64,000 nucleotides of DNA from Parachitinimonas caeni (lineage in GTDB: Bacteria; Pseudomonadota; Gammaproteobacteria; Burkholderiales; Chitinimonadaceae). Positions within the stretch are counted from its first letter, which is position 1; each line of letters opens with the position of its first letter. The notes beneath the pieces are model-generated. The model made no database searches, was not told the origin of the DNA, and saw only the letters and a program-made list of their open reading frames with translations. The stretch is taken from positions 1 through 64,000 of the forward strand of contig NZ_JARRAF010000018.1 in NCBI RefSeq assembly GCF_030129945.1, written 5' to 3'. This document shows, one piece after another, positions 25,944 through 35,912 of this stretch. The position numbers were made by a program, and so were the translations under genes.

Positions 25944-27911
25944 CTAATTGGGTTGTTGTAACTGTTGCAGAATCGCCGGGTTTTCCAGTGTGGAAGTATC
26001 CTGAGTAATTGCTTCGCCCCGGGCAATCGCACGCAACAGCCGTCGCATGATCTTGCCCGAGCGGGTTTTGGGCAGGTTGTCGCCAAAGCGGATGTCGTCG
26101 GGCATGGCAATCTTGCCGATTTCGTGGGCCACCCAGTTCTTGAGCGCTTCGACCACCTTGCGGGCATCGTCCCCCGTAGGTCGCGCCTGTTTGAGCACCA
26201 CAAACGCCACCACGGCTTCGCCCTTGATCTCATGGGGTTTGCCGACGACAGCGGCTTCGGCCACCAGCGGGTTGGCAACCAGAGCCGACTCGATTTCCAT
26301 CGTCCCCAGTCGGTGGCCAGAGACATTCAGTACATCGTCGATCCGGCCCATGATCCAGAAATAGCCGTTTTCGTCACGGTGGGAGGAGTCACCAGCCAGG
26401 TAATACTTGCCGTTGAATTCTTCGGGGAAGTAGGTCTTCTTGAAACGCTCCGGATCACCCCAGATGGTGCGCAGCAGGCTGGGGAAGGGTTTCTTGATGA
26501 CGAGAAAGCCGCCTTTGCCGGGTTCGACCGGTGCGCCGGACTCATCGACGATGTCGGCGATGATGCCGGGGAGCGGCAAGGTGCAGGAGCCAGGCTTGGT
26601 GGCGATGGCTCCCGGCAGCGGCGAGATCATGGCGCTGCCGGTTTCGGTCTGCCACCAGGTATCGACAATCGGGCAGCGACTGCCCCCCACGGTTTCGTAG
26701 TACCAGATCCAGGCTTCGGGGTTGATGGGTTCGCCCACCGTTCCCAGCAGCCGCAGGCTGGAGAGATCGTGTTGCTTGGGCAGGTCGGCGCCCAGCTTGA
26801 TCAGGGAGCGGATGGCGGTGGGTGCCGTGTAGAAGATGCTGACTTTATGCCGCTCGATCATCTGCCAGAAGCGGTTGGCATCCGGATAGGTGGGGACGCC
26901 TTCAAAGATGACCTGAGTGGCGGCATTGCCAAGTGGGCCATAGCAGACATAGCTGTGGCCGGTGATCCAGCCGACATCGGCCGTACACCAGAAGACATCG
27001 TTGGGTTTGATGTCGAACACCCAGCGGAAGGAGTTGAGCGCGCCCAACAGATAGCCGGCAGTGCTGTGCTGGATGCCTTTGGGTTTGCCGGTCGAGCCGG
27101 AGGTGTAAAGGATGAATAGCGGGTCTTCGGCGTTCATCCATTCTGGTTCGCACTGTTCTGGCTGGCCTTCCGTCAGTTTGTGCCACCAGATATCCCGACC
27201 ATCCTGCCAATGGCTGCAGCCATTGTTGGTGCGCTGATAGACCACGAGGTGACGTACGCTGTCGCAATCGCCATGTGCCAGGGCCTCGTCGCAAACTGCC
27301 TTGAGCGCCACCGGTTTGCCGCCCCGCAGCCCTTCGTTGGCGGTGATGACGGCGCTGGCGCCGGCATCCAGAATGCGCTCGTGCAACGATTTGGCCGAGA
27401 AGCCACCGAACACTACGGAGTGGATGGCGCCAATCCGGGCGCATGCCTGCATGGCAACGATGGCTTCAATGCTCATCGGCATGTACACGACAATCCGGTC
27501 GCCCCGCTTCAGACCGAGGCTTTTGAGGCCATTGGCAAACTGGCAGACGCGCCGATGCAGTTCGGCATAGGTAACACGGGTGACGGCGCCATCGTCGGCT
27601 TCAAAGATGATGGCCAGTTTGTTGGCATGCAAGGCCAGATGCCGGTCCAGGCAGTTGTAGCTGACATTGAGCATGCCATCGTCGAACCACTTGAAGAACG
27701 GCGCGTTGCTATCGTCGAGTACCCGGCTGAAGGGCTTTTTCCAGCTGATCTGCTCGCGGGCCAGATCGCCCCAGAATGACAGATAGTGGCTGTCGGCCTG
27801 TTCGCACAGATCGTTGTAAGCCGCCATTCCCGAGATGGTGGCGCGGTGACGGAATTCGTCCGATGGGGGAAACAACCGGGTTTCCTTGAGGATCGAATCA
27901 AGGGTGGACAT
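25944..27911 (-). CDS. acs: Acetyl-CoA synthetase (AMP-forming)
   Basis: A 655-residue enzyme that converts acetate, ATP and CoA to acetyl-CoA through acetyl-AMP in the cytoplasm. Length and motifs fit Acs: the P-loop [11 protein letters not shown], the substrate-pocket region [19 protein letters not shown], and [13 protein letters not shown] near the C-terminus with the catalytic, acetylation-sensitive Lys at about 620. The gene lies directly downstream of actP with a 58-base gap, forming an acetate uptake and activation unit with actP and yjcH. A terminator follows. Confidence 0.97.
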   Translation of the reverse strand: MSTLDSILKETRLFPPSDEFRHRATISGMAAYNDLCEQADSHYLSFWGDLAREQISWKKPFSRVLDDSNAPFFKWFDDGMLNVSYNCLDRHLALHANKLAIIFEADDGAVTRVTYAELHRRVCQFANGLKSLGLKRGDRIVVYMPMSIEAIVAMQACARIGAIHSVVFGGFSAKSLHERILDAGASAVITANEGLRGGKPVALKAVCDEALAHGDCDSVRHLVVYQRTNNGCSHWQDGRDIWWHKLTEGQPEQCEPEWMNAEDPLFILYTSGSTGKPKGIQHSTAGYLLGALNSFRWVFDIKPNDVFWCTADVGWITGHSYVCYGPLGNAATQVIFEGVPTYPDANRFWQMIERHKVSIFYTAPTAIRSLIKLGADLPKQHDLSSLRLLGTVGEPINPEAWIWYYETVGGSRCPIVDTWWQTETGSAMISPLPGAIATKPGSCTLPLPGIIADIVDESGAPVEPGKGGFLVIKKPFPSLLRTIWGDPERFKKTYFPEEFNGKYYLAGDSSHRDENGYFWIMGRIDDVLNVSGHRLGTMEIESALVANPLVAEAAVVGKPHEIKGEAVVAFVVLKQARPTGDDARKVVEALKNWVAHEIGKIAMPDDIRFGDNLPKTRSGKIMRRLLRAIARGEAITQDTSTLENPAILQQLQQPN

Positions 27912-27969
27912 AGGTAATGCCTCCTGTCTGATAGAGAGGGATGCGCGGAGCCGGGCTCCGCCTCCAGAA

Positions 27970-29649
27970 TCAATGCTTGCTTGCGCCCTCGGCGCCTATG
28001 CCTGTCATCGAACGGATGAACTGAGGCAGGAAGGCGGACTTTTCCTGATTGGCCTGTGGACTGCGATCAAGAACCGAGAACAGCCAGGTGCAGAAAAAAG
28101 CCAGGGTCATTGAGAAAATCGCCGGGTTTTTATAGGCAAACAGCGCTTCCTTGTTCTTCAGGACGTCTACCCAGACGGTAGGCCCGAAAACGATCAGCGT
28201 GACGGCCGAAATCAGGCCGATAAAGCCACCAATCACCGCGCCACGAGTGGTCAGGCCGCGCCAGAACATGCTGAGGAACAGTACCGGGAAGTTGGCCGAT
28301 GCCGCAATCGAAAACGCCAATCCCACCATGAAAGCGATGTTCTGCTTCTCAAACGCAATTCCCAACAGGATGGCGACGATGCCCAGACCCAGAGTTGCCA
28401 GCTTCGAGACGCGCAGTTCGTGCGCTTCATCGGCCCGGCCACGCGCAAACACGTTGGCGTAGAGGTCATGGCTGACTGCCGAAGCGCCGGAAAGCGTCAA
28501 GCCTGCAACAACGGCCAGGATGGTGGCGAAGGCGACCGCCGAGATAAAGCCCAGAAAGAGATCCCCTCCGACGGCCTTCGACAGATGCACGGCAGCCATA
28601 TTGTTGCCGCCAATCAGCTTGCCGGCGGCATCCTTGAATTCAGGATTGGTGGACACCAGCATGATGGCGCCAAAGCCGATGATGAATGTCAGGATATAAA
28701 AGTAGCCGATGAAGCCTGTGGCAAAGAACACCGACTTGCGCGCTTCCTTGGCATCCGCCACGGTGAAGAAACGCATCAGGATGTGGGGCAGGCCCGCCGT
28801 CCCGAACATCAAGGCCAAGCCCAGCGAGATGGCGTCGATCGGGTTGGAAACCAGGCCACCGGGGGCCATGATGGCCTCTTTTTTGGCGTGGACCTCAACC
28901 GCCTTGGCAAACAGCGCCTCGACACTGAATCCCGCACTGTAGAGCACCATGCCCGCCATGAAGGTAGCGCCCGATAGCAGCATGACGGCTTTGACTATCT
29001 GTACCCAGGTGGTGGCCAACATGCCGCCGAACATCACATAGAGCACCATCAGCACGCCTACCAGTACGACCGCCGAGCTGTAGCTCATGCCGAACAGCAG
29101 CTGGATCAGCTTGCCGGCCCCTACCATCTGCGCGATCAGATACAGCGCCACCACGACCAGCGTGCCGGTTGCGGCCAGCACTCGAACCGGCGTTTGCGAC
29201 AGGCGATAGCTGGCGACATCGGCAAAGGTGTATTTGCCGAGATTACGTAAGCGTTCAGCCACCAGAAACAGAATGATGGGCCAGCCCACCAGAAAGCCGA
29301 TGGAGTAGATCAGCCCGTCGTAGCCCTTCTCGAACACCATGGCCGAAATACCCAGAAACGACGCGGCCGACATATAGTCCCCCGCAATCGCCAGCCCATT
29401 CTGCATGCCGGTGATGCCACCGCCAGCGGCGTAGAAGTCCTTGGCCGACTTGGTCCGCCGTGCTGCCCACCAGGTAATGCCGAGCGTAAATGCCACGAAC
29501 AGCAGAAACATCACGATGGCATGCCAGTTCAGCGAACGTTGGGTGACCGGGCCTTCCAGGGTGCCTGCCGCCAGAACCAGCGGTGAAACCAGTCCGGCAC
29601 CAGCGGTCAACGCCGCACGCAATAGCGATTTGAGAGAGAGCGGTTTCAT
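27970..29649 (-). CDS. actP: Cation/acetate symporter ActP
   Basis: A sodium:solute symporter family protein of 559 residues that imports acetate. It has a signal-peptide-like N-terminus and then about thirteen hydrophobic segments. Family features include [34 protein letters not shown] and [11 protein letters not shown]-like loops; the actual loop here reads [19 protein letters not shown]. The start ATG at 29649 overlaps the yjcH stop in ATGA, indicating coupling. The yjcH-actP-acs order on one strand matches known acetate operons, although acs is last rather than first. Confidence 0.96.
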   Translation of the reverse strand: MKPLSLKSLLRAALTAGAGLVSPLVLAAGTLEGPVTQRSLNWHAIVMFLLFVAFTLGITWWAARRTKSAKDFYAAGGGITGMQNGLAIAGDYMSAASFLGISAMVFEKGYDGLIYSIGFLVGWPIILFLVAERLRNLGKYTFADVASYRLSQTPVRVLAATGTLVVVALYLIAQMVGAGKLIQLLFGMSYSSAVVLVGVLMVLYVMFGGMLATTWVQIVKAVMLLSGATFMAGMVLYSAGFSVEALFAKAVEVHAKKEAIMAPGGLVSNPIDAISLGLALMFGTAGLPHILMRFFTVADAKEARKSVFFATGFIGYFYILTFIIGFGAIMLVSTNPEFKDAAGKLIGGNNMAAVHLSKAVGGDLFLGFISAVAFATILAVVAGLTLSGASAVSHDLYANVFARGRADEAHELRVSKLATLGLGIVAILLGIAFEKQNIAFMVGLAFSIAASANFPVLFLSMFWRGLTTRGAVIGGFIGLISAVTLIVFGPTVWVDVLKNKEALFAYKNPAIFSMTLAFFCTWLFSVLDRSPQANQEKSAFLPQFIRSMTGIGAEGASKH

Positions 29650-29954
29650 TGCTGTGCCTCCTCGACGATCTGCCGATTGAGCGCATCGAATTCACTGTTC
29701 GCCCGCCGCACGTAAATACCGGTCAGCACAAATGCCGACACGATGACAAAAATGCCCACCGGGATGCCCAGCGTGACGGTGCCTCCGGCCAGCGAAGTTC
29801 CTAGTAGCTTCGGGTCGAATGCCACGACCAGAATGAAGCCGTAGTAAATCGCCAGCATGGTCAGAGACAACTTCCAACTGAATCGCGAACGCTTGCTGAC
29901 AAGTTCCGTGAAACGCGGATTGGCCTGAATCCGCCGCATCAGATCGTCGTTCAT
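29646..29954 (-). CDS. yjcH: DUF485 inner-membrane protein YjcH
   Basis: A 102-residue protein with two transmembrane segments ([18 protein letters not shown] and [20 protein letters not shown]) separated by a short loop, the DUF485 pattern. It is regularly encoded just upstream of actP and may assist it. ATG 29954 has GGAGG seven bases upstream; its stop overlaps the actP start. It is the first gene of the acetate unit. Confidence 0.93.
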   Translation of the reverse strand: MNDDLMRRIQANPRFTELVSKRSRFSWKLSLTMLAIYYGFILVVAFDPKLLGTSLAGGTVTLGIPVGIFVIVSAFVLTGIYVRRANSEFDALNRQIVEEAQQ

Positions 29955-30007
29955 GTTGCATCCTCCATCTTGAATAGGTTCCGGGGCACGAAGCATCTGC
30001 TTCGTCA

Positions 30008-30080
30008 GGTTCTCCTGACCTTTCATTTCCGGATTGCGCCAGGCTGGGTACGATCCGGAAATGAAACGTCAACAGAACTC
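30008..30080. repeat. Dispersed intergenic repeat, palindromic copy
   Basis: Two opposed copies form a palindrome. TTTCATTTCCGGAT (30021-30034) pairs perfectly over 14 bases with ATCCGGAAATGAAA (30053-30066), and the outer flanks (GGTTCTCCTGACC and CGTCAACAGAACTC) are partly complementary. It lies in the yjcH-30311 gap of about 356 bases, upstream of the acetate genes; the rest of the gap shows no gene. Confidence 0.8.
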
Positions 30081-30310
30081 AGTACCCCGCAACGCTACGC
30101 CCGAGGCGGGAATCCCATCCAATCGCAAATTTCGATGGTAAAAATCACCAACACCAATGCGGCACCTGCACAAAGGCGTCTGCATGCGGGTTTGCGGGCA
30201 GGGCATGGCTGCGGCTGATCCTGTCCATCAGATTCGCTGATGCAAGAATCCCCGCTTGACCGAGAGGTTTGGCAGGCAAATCAGGGGGCAGAGAGAAAGC
30301 CCCGCGCCGG

Positions 30311-31015
30311 TCACACTTCTTCCAGTGTCTTGCCATCGTGGCGGATGCTGAGTTGACCGTCAGGTGAGAAGTTGAGGGATATGGTGTCAATGTGCCGATG
30401 GCTGGAAAAAAGATGGCGGTACTTGGCGACGATGGCGTCAGCATCGGACTGGGACTTGGCGGCGGCGTATTCCTGATGGAAGGGGAGCAGTTTGTTCATC
30501 TCGACCAGGTGCGATGTCAGTGCGGCGGTGGTGCGCAAGGCCCGTTCCATTGTCGGGTCTTCCGCCAGCGCACGCTTGAAGGCATCGGCATGCGGATAAT
30601 CGGCCGGTAGCTGGAGCTGCCCAGCCTGATCGTAAGTGATGCTGGCCGGGGGCTTGGGAATGCCATGCTTCGCCAGAAAGTCTGGCATTTTCGAAGAGAC
30701 GAATTGGGATAGTGCGTCGATGTTCCTGCGACTGGGCAGCAAGATCGGCAACGAATCCAGATTGACGGCCTGGCTGCCCGGCGGGGTGAAATAACGTTCG
30801 ACATCCAGACTGATGGCGCCATGGTTGGTGTCGAACTCAAGCTTGGACCCCGCAGAGGTGACCATGGCCTCGGCAGCCAGTCGATCGCGTCCCGCCTGTG
30901 AAAGGTTGACTGCGTAGGCAGGCTTTGCCGCCACAGCAGGCGGATTTTGCCGGGGCATGGCTGATGGAGCGGCCGTTGTCGCCGACATCCGCGTAGAAAC
31001 TGGTTGAACGGTCAT
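30311..31015 (-). CDS. Protein of unknown function with disordered N-terminus
   Basis: I do not recognise this 234-residue protein. The first 40 residues (MTVQPVSTRMSATTAAPSAM and on) are rich in Ser, Thr, Ala and Pro and look disordered. The rest has AYAVNLSQAGRDRLAAEAMV and short helices, then a C-terminal two-strand end (IDTISLNFSPDGQLSIRHDG). There is no signal peptide. ATG 31015 has GGAG seven bases upstream. The disordered start could be a type III secretion signal, but that is speculation based only on composition. Confidence 0.6.
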   Translation of the reverse strand: MTVQPVSTRMSATTAAPSAMPRQNPPAVAAKPAYAVNLSQAGRDRLAAEAMVTSAGSKLEFDTNHGAISLDVERYFTPPGSQAVNLDSLPILLPSRRNIDALSQFVSSKMPDFLAKHGIPKPPASITYDQAGQLQLPADYPHADAFKRALAEDPTMERALRTTAALTSHLVEMNKLLPFHQEYAAAKSQSDADAIVAKYRHLFSSHRHIDTISLNFSPDGQLSIRHDGKTLEEV

Positions 31016-31172
31016 CGCTCGTCTCCGGTCGCGTCTGATAAGCATCATCTTTGCAATGAACATGCCTGCAAAGACAGCGGGCGGGAGAGATTGGGCGAGA
31101 AATTCCCGCTTACCAGAACACGATTCTGGTGAGAAATAAAATGACCCGTTTGAAATGGCCCGCTCTAAACGG

Positions 31173-31212
31173 AAGTGCAACACCTCCACATACGTTTGAA
31201 GGTGTTGCACTT
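31173..31212 (-). terminator. Long-stem hairpin after the S41 peptidase gene
   Basis: AAGTGCAACACCT (31173-31185) pairs perfectly with AGGTGTTGCACTT (31200-31212). The stop of the peptidase gene is a few bases away. No clean T tract follows on the minus strand, so it may be a weak terminator or an mRNA-stabilising stem. Confidence 0.6.
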
Positions 31213-31217
31213 TGAAT

Positions 31218-32129
31218 TTAAAGGGGGGATTTTGTATGCGTTAATGCCAATTCGTGAGCGGTAGTTAAAGCATCATTTGCGTTGACCTCAATGTCTGGTG
31301 TAACGCCTGTTTTTTCCCAATTTGACTGGGTTATTGGATTAATCGGACGTGCGCCGGGTAGCAGTAAGCTGAAATGAGGGGTTGGCCAGTGGAATTTGCA
31401 GGCATGAGCGCCGCCGCCAGTGGTCTCACCGATCAATGTGGCCCGGCCTCTGGTTTGTAGATCGTAGGCGAGCATTTCTGCACCCGAAAAGGTATAGTGC
31501 GCCAACAGTAAATAAATCGGCTTTTCTTCGCCGAAGCGTTGCCCCGGAACCCAATCATAAGTGTGATACTGTTCAACGATACCCTGATCTCTGATATGCA
31601 ACGCACTCAAAGCGGTACGTTCTTTGAAAAAGTAGCTGCATAGCCACGCCACTGTTGCAGGGTCTCCTCCGCAGCATTTTCTCAAATCAATGATCAATGC
31701 TTTGCTTTTTGACAGTAAAGTCATTGCCGCAGAAATATACTCGGCAGATCTTGCGTGCTCTACGAGTTCACGAATGTCTATATAACCTATATTGCCTTCG
31801 AGGAATTCAATTTTGGCAATACCAAATGATATATTCTCTACGTGTGCCTGGCGGTTGTTTTGTTCATATATGGTTTCGCCTTCCGTTTCCGGCTGATGCG
31901 CTTCGGGGAAATACCTGACTCGTAAATGTTCGTCGTTCGAAATGCGCTGAAGATCGGCTGTGATGGCATCGGCCAGGTCTTCTGGTTGATGAAAGGTGCT
32001 ATATCCACCCTCATCCAGTTTTGATTCCAGATATTGATTAATGGATTCGGCTATTTCTGGAAAAACATAGCGTAATAATATTTCATTTCTTAAGTTGGTA
32101 ATCAGTTCTTTTAGGTTTTCTGTTTTCAT
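31218..32129 (-). CDS. S41-family peptidase-like protein without signal peptide
   Basis: A 303-residue protein with the C-terminal-processing-peptidase fold. The N-terminal helical part resembles the IRBP-type S41 N-domain (LLRYVFPEIAESINQYLESK). The core has GNIGYIDIREL, ALIIDLRKCCGGDPATVAWL, and HYTFSGAEMLAYDLQ with the likely catalytic Ser215, then RATLIGETTGGGAH. No PDZ domain or export signal is evident, unusual for S41 members, so a cytoplasmic role is likely. The ribosome-binding site is weak, and a TTG at 32138 is an alternative start. The region is more AT-rich than its neighbours. Confidence 0.82.
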   Translation of the reverse strand: MKTENLKELITNLRNEILLRYVFPEIAESINQYLESKLDEGGYSTFHQPEDLADAITADLQRISNDEHLRVRYFPEAHQPETEGETIYEQNNRQAHVENISFGIAKIEFLEGNIGYIDIRELVEHARSAEYISAAMTLLSKSKALIIDLRKCCGGDPATVAWLCSYFFKERTALSALHIRDQGIVEQYHTYDWVPGQRFGEEKPIYLLLAHYTFSGAEMLAYDLQTRGRATLIGETTGGGAHACKFHWPTPHFSLLLPGARPINPITQSNWEKTGVTPDIEVNANDALTTAHELALTHTKSPL

Positions 32130-32472
32130 GTTGTGCAATTAAGAATTTTCTAATTAAGGAGCTTTATCAACCCATTAACGCGGATAGCAGCATGATTCCG
32201 GCGTTATGGGTGGGGGAGTGTATCCGAGGGCGTTTCAAAAAGCCAGCTGCACTGCGATGCAGGGCGTCACATAGAGAATATTTTATAAAAGCATGTACAG
32301 CCGAGCTTTTGGCTCGGAAGCGGTTTTTTGAATGGGAATGCTGTATCTATAAAAATTGCTGTTAATGGATTTAACATTTTATCTGACGGGATGTATGTGT
32401 GCATGAACCTAAAACAGCGCGATGCGCAAAAAATGGCTTGGTATAGCGGGAAATATAAAATGTCCGCAAAGA
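32130..32472. other. AT-rich intergenic stretch
   Basis: This 343-base stretch is clearly more AT-rich than the window average. It holds one small hairpin, CCGAGC (32301-32306) with GCTCGG (32312-32317), followed a few bases later by TTTTTT, which could be a weak plus-strand terminator. I see no gene with coding character in it. Confidence 0.4.
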
Positions 32473-32841
32473 CTATGCCTGTGAAATTGGCGGACTACAT
32501 TTGTAAGGCGATGCGGCTTTGCCAATTTCAATCAGATTTAGAACCTGCTGTACCGAGTCTTCCAGATCGTCTTGATTGCACCAATAGTCAAGTATCGCGC
32601 CATAAGTGCAATAGCGAGACAGATTGAATCCATATTCAATGTCGTTGTACCAGATCACACCGTTGCCAAAAATGGCAACTACCCAAAATCCACCCCCCTC
32701 GTTACCCCAGGGGTCTTGTGCCCATCGCTGCGGTAATCGTCTTATGACCTCCCAAAGTCGTTGCTGAGGCAAGGTCATTCGAGGTTCTGCCGCAAGGATG
32801 AGATCCCAAATGCCGCTTTCGGTGATTGGAGACCAGCTCAT
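32473..32841 (-). CDS. Small protein of unknown function
   Basis: A 122-residue open frame starting MSWSPITESGIWDLILAAEP. It is rich in Trp and aromatic residues (GGGFWVVAIFGNGVIWYNDIEYGF, a pattern of beta strands, followed by YGAILDYWCNQDDLEDSV). It has no signal peptide. There is no good ribosome-binding site before the ATG, so the start, and to a degree the gene, is uncertain. Its size and shape recall immunity-type or Knr4-like small proteins, but I cannot assign it. Confidence 0.5.
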   Translation of the reverse strand: MSWSPITESGIWDLILAAEPRMTLPQQRLWEVIRRLPQRWAQDPWGNEGGGFWVVAIFGNGVIWYNDIEYGFNLSRYCTYGAILDYWCNQDDLEDSVQQVLNLIEIGKAASPYKCSPPISQA

Positions 32842-32986
32842 TTAACAGGTTTGAGAGGAAAAGTAGGTCATGAGAGATGTATTGCTAGGTCTGAGGGCGC
32901 TTCTTCCGCATAAGAGGAAGCTTCCGAAGCAGCCCGGTGAATCAGCATGGATGGCAACGCACCAAGTTGGTTGGTTGCCATGATCA

Positions 32987-33865
32987 CTATTTCAGTTCTT
33001 CCTGCAGGTCATCCCACAGCGCTTTCTCATCCAGCGGGGTGTTAGGGGGCAGGGTGGCATTGTTGATGCGGAAGACTTTGCGGCCCGACAGGCTGAGCCC
33101 GGATAGCAGGTGCTGTTTGTGTGCTTTGTAGCGTTTGTCAAAAGCGCCGGATTTGATCAGCAGCCGCAGCCCTTCTTCGATGCGTTTGGCCATTTGCAGA
33201 CCTTGCGCCGTTTTGGAAACAAAGTAGTAGCGTGGGAGAGGGTAGTAGAGCAGGAGCTTGGGTTCGATAGTTAGCCCAGGTACTTTGAGTTTGTTGGCCT
33301 CGTGCTCGGCGACGACTTCGTTGACACCCCGGGAGAACAGATCAAAGCGGTTGGCTCCCAGCATGCCGAACAGTCCCTGATAGCCTTCGCCGGTGACAAC
33401 ATTGAAGCCGGCAACTTTGAGGATTTCAACATCCGCCCAACGTACTTCCTGACCGATGCTGAACTTTTTCAGGCTATCGAGTGAATCGACACTCGCGAGT
33501 TTGGGTAAGGTCTGCTGCATGGTCAGAAAGACACGGTATCCGGTCAGCCCTTTGTCGAGCGGGATGCGAACAGGCTGCAGAGTGCTTTCAAGTTCGCGAT
33601 TGGTAGTGCGCACCAGAATGTTGGGCTCCCCCCCTTGTTGCAGCTCATGGGTGACGCGCTGGGCATTCATGACCATGGGGTGCTTTTCCAGCTTGTAATC
33701 GCCCCAGTTTGGGCGTGTGGCTTCGAGCACTTCTTTCATCAGATCCCAGTAGTACTCATAGCGTTTGTCTCCCGTGCCCTCGGGGGCCGGAAATACGAAG
33801 CGCATGGTTTCCGCCTGGCAGAGGGGAATCCATAACATCATGAGAATCAAAGCACTGCGGCGCAT
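32987..33865 (-). CDS. Periplasmic solute-binding-like protein, orphan
   Basis: A 292-residue exported protein with a signal peptide (LILMMLWIPLCQA) and a type II periplasmic-binding outline: strand MRFVFPAPEGTGDKRYEYYW, LKKFSIGQEVRWADVEILKVAGF, and NRFDLFSRGVNEVVAEHE. The ATG has GGGGGA upstream. There is no adjacent permease or ATPase. It belongs to the same broad group as the binding-protein genes at 1833, 51078 and 52011 but is clearly diverged. The ligand is unknown. Confidence 0.72.
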   Translation of the reverse strand: MRRSALILMMLWIPLCQAETMRFVFPAPEGTGDKRYEYYWDLMKEVLEATRPNWGDYKLEKHPMVMNAQRVTHELQQGGEPNILVRTTNRELESTLQPVRIPLDKGLTGYRVFLTMQQTLPKLASVDSLDSLKKFSIGQEVRWADVEILKVAGFNVVTGEGYQGLFGMLGANRFDLFSRGVNEVVAEHEANKLKVPGLTIEPKLLLYYPLPRYYFVSKTAQGLQMAKRIEEGLRLLIKSGAFDKRYKAHKQHLLSGLSLSGRKVFRINNATLPPNTPLDEKALWDDLQEELK

Positions 33866-34258
33866 GACCAGTCCCCCTTTCAGTGAAACCCCATCGAGAT
33901 TTCAGCATAGACAAATTCCCATACCGCTCTATGGCGCCTCCGCAAGAGGCCGACAGACGGAGCGCAGTGCCGGTTCTAAGCATGGGGTGGGCAAGGAGCG
34001 GGATCTAGTGGAGATGGGCGTTGGCGACGTGGTCGGGGTGTGAACCAAGTCGGAAAATGACCCTGCGTCAACAGGCTCTTGTGGTTGACAGCGCCCGCCG
34101 ACTTCGCCCAATCTTGAGCTCCAGCTAGTTGGTGCCGAACGGGATTTGTCGCAAATCAAGCTGATTGCATGGCCCTAATGATACGGTCATGTCCCGTTTT
34201 TATACTGCCCGCCATCGTGAATGGATGGACTGATACCCATCGTTGAAAGGAAGAAATC
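33866..34258. other. Intergenic region between divergent genes
   Basis: This 393-base stretch carries the promoters of the binding-protein gene (minus) and the ankyrin gene (plus). Apart from the palindrome at 34048-34104 I see nothing that looks like a gene or RNA. Confidence 0.4.
34048..34104. repeat. Dispersed intergenic repeat, diverged palindromic copy
   Basis: AAGTCGG (34048-34054) pairs with CCGACTT (34098-34104), and inside them GTCAACA and TGGTTGAC are opposed. The inner sequence keeps GCGTCAACAGGCTC and GGTTGACAGCGCC, similar to the family ends, but the GTTTCC core is lost. Confidence 0.5.
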
Positions 34259-34624
34259 ATGCTCAACGATTATGATGACGAGCTGACGCTGACTGAGTAT
34301 TCCAGCTATGGAATCCAGCCCAAAGATACCAGTACCCTCTGTGGCCGCTATAAAGAGCCGGCCTATATCAATCTGCGTGATGCGGATGGCTTGACCTGCT
34401 TGCATCGTGCTGCGATGACCGGCGAGTGGGCACTTTTGCCAGTCTTGTTACGTGCCGGTGCCGACGTGCATGCCCTGACTCCGGAAGGTGAATCTGCATT
34501 GCATCTGGCTGCCCGCCAGGGTTCAAAGCTTGCGTACCGGTTGTTGATTCAAGGCGGGGCAGACCCCACTTTGCGAAATCGCCAGGGTGAGACGCCAGAA
34601 GCCCTGCTGTATGTGGAGCATTAA
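34259..34624 (+). CDS. Small ankyrin-repeat protein
   Basis: A 121-residue protein with about three ankyrin repeats: DADGLTCLHRAAMTGEWALL, then PEGESALHLAARQGSKLAYR, then RQGETPEALLYVEH, with linking loops LLRAGADVHALT and LIQGGADPTLRN. There is no signal peptide, so it is probably a cytoplasmic adaptor whose partner is unknown. The ATG follows AAAGGAAG. The gene appears solitary; a dispersed repeat begins directly after its stop. Confidence 0.88.
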   Translation: MLNDYDDELTLTEYSSYGIQPKDTSTLCGRYKEPAYINLRDADGLTCLHRAAMTGEWALLPVLLRAGADVHALTPEGESALHLAARQGSKLAYRLLIQGGADPTLRNRQGETPEALLYVEH

Positions 34625-34655
34625 GCGCTGTTGATGTTTTGTTTCCAGTCGCGCC
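34625..34655 (+). repeat. Dispersed intergenic repeat copy
   Basis: It reads GCGCTGTTGATG, TTTTGTTTCC, AGTCGCGCC, starting one base after the ankyrin gene stop. This is one of the best single-arm copies. Confidence 0.75.
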
Positions 34656-35027
34656 GGTCCGAATTTGGGGGCAGGGTAAGCGTACCCTAACGTATCCCCG
34701 TCCCAAATCGACCCGGCCTTGCGTGGCGGTAGCGGCACAGCGCTTACCAGCACGGCATCCCCTTGCGGGGACGGAGCGTTTCGCCGGATTGGGGCCTGTT
34801 GCGGTGCTGACTACTGCACCCAGACGGGAAGCTGCGAGGTTTACCACTCAGTGGCGCGTCTTTTTCCTTGCATCGGGCCCGTATCCGACAAAGCGCGATC
34901 CAGAAATGGAATCTCATGGAGTCAGGCCTTTGTACGGGAATGCCTCCAGTGAGGAGATGAAGGGCTGGGGCAGGGCTTATGTTTCTGGTTCTTCAGGTGA
35001 TCGAACTTAAGGGCGGAGGTGTTGGAT
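34656..35027. other. Intergenic region upstream of a LysR gene
   Basis: About 370 bases. It contains a small stem (CCCC-TTGC-GGGG) near 34761 and the LysR ribosome-binding site at the end (GGAGG, 35015-35019). An open frame of about 120 codons spans it, but with no ribosome-binding site or recognisable protein pattern. I see nothing else. Confidence 0.4.
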
Positions 35028-35912
35028 TTGGAAATCTATCAGTTGCGCACCTTTGTCGCGGTGGCGCAGCAAGGCCATCTGACGCAGGCTGCGGAGATTC
35101 TGCATCTTTCCCAACCTGCCGTCACGGCACAGATCAAGGCGCTGGAGGAAGAAACAGGCCTTGCACTGTTTGATCGCACCACGAGCGGAGTAATGCTGAC
35201 GGAGGCTGGAAAGCTACTCCTGCCCGAGGCGGAAAAGATATTGGCAGGCAGCTGGGACATGCTGAACAAGGCTCGATCACTCAAAGGCCAGCTGACCGGG
35301 AAGTTGCGAATCGGGACGATTGGCAGCCCTTCGCTGTTGCGCTTGGGGCGTTGGCTATGCTGCCTGCGGTCTCGCCACCCTCTGCTGGCGCTGGTTACCG
35401 CACATGGCATTTCTGGCTCTGTGCTGAACGATGTGCGCAAGAAAGAGCTGGATGGCGGTTTTTTTGTGGGTAAAAACCCGTATCAAAATGTGTTTGGCCT
35501 GCCGCTGCGTGAAGTGAGGTTTCGTCTGGCAATGCCTGCTGAATGGGCGGTCCGCTTGCAAGGGGCTGACTGGCGTAGCTTGGGTCGTGAGCTATGGATC
35601 GGGCATTCGCAGTTCTCGTCGCTGCATAAGCTCAGTAGTGAGCTTTGGCGCGAGCATAATATTTCTCCCAAGAAAATCGGTGAGATTGATCAGGAAGCAA
35701 CCCAACTTGATCTGGTCCGGGCAGGGATGGGTTTGTCTTTGCTGTCGGAAGAGGTGGTGGCAGAACCGCTGGCGCGGGGTGAAATTGCGCTGGTTGATGG
35801 TGTGGAGGTAACTGCACCGCTGGCATTTATTTATCCGGCCGAGCGTGAGAACGATCCGCTATTGCAGGCGATGCGCGCCGCACTCTATGAGGTATGGGAG
35901 CTACCGGCGTAA
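35028..35912 (+). CDS. LysR-family transcriptional regulator
   Basis: A 294-residue regulator. The winged helix-turn-helix is clear: MEIYQLRTFVAVAQQGHLTQ, AAEILHLSQPAVTAQIKALE, GLALFDRTTSGVMLTEAGK. A substrate-binding domain follows from about residue 90. I chose TTG 35028 because GGAGG ends eight bases upstream and the product then starts like typical LysR proteins; GTG 35019 and TTG 35022 are alternatives. No divergent target gene is evident. The 3' end overlaps the convergent CbiX-like gene by 28 bases. Confidence 0.92.
   Translation: MEIYQLRTFVAVAQQGHLTQAAEILHLSQPAVTAQIKALEEETGLALFDRTTSGVMLTEAGKLLLPEAEKILAGSWDMLNKARSLKGQLTGKLRIGTIGSPSLLRLGRWLCCLRSRHPLLALVTAHGISGSVLNDVRKKELDGGFFVGKNPYQNVFGLPLREVRFRLAMPAEWAVRLQGADWRSLGRELWIGHSQFSSLHKLSSELWREHNISPKKIGEIDQEATQLDLVRAGMGLSLLSEEVVAEPLARGEIALVDGVEVTAPLAFIYPAERENDPLLQAMRAALYEVWELPA

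Noticed and set aside
25965-27119. A 384-codon plus-strand open frame opposite acs
   Set aside because: The minus strand encodes a textbook acetyl-CoA synthetase; the opposite frame is a composition shadow.
34639-35010. A 123-codon open frame between the ankyrin and LysR genes
   Set aside because: No ribosome-binding site, no domain pattern, and it starts within the dispersed repeat; treated as non-coding.
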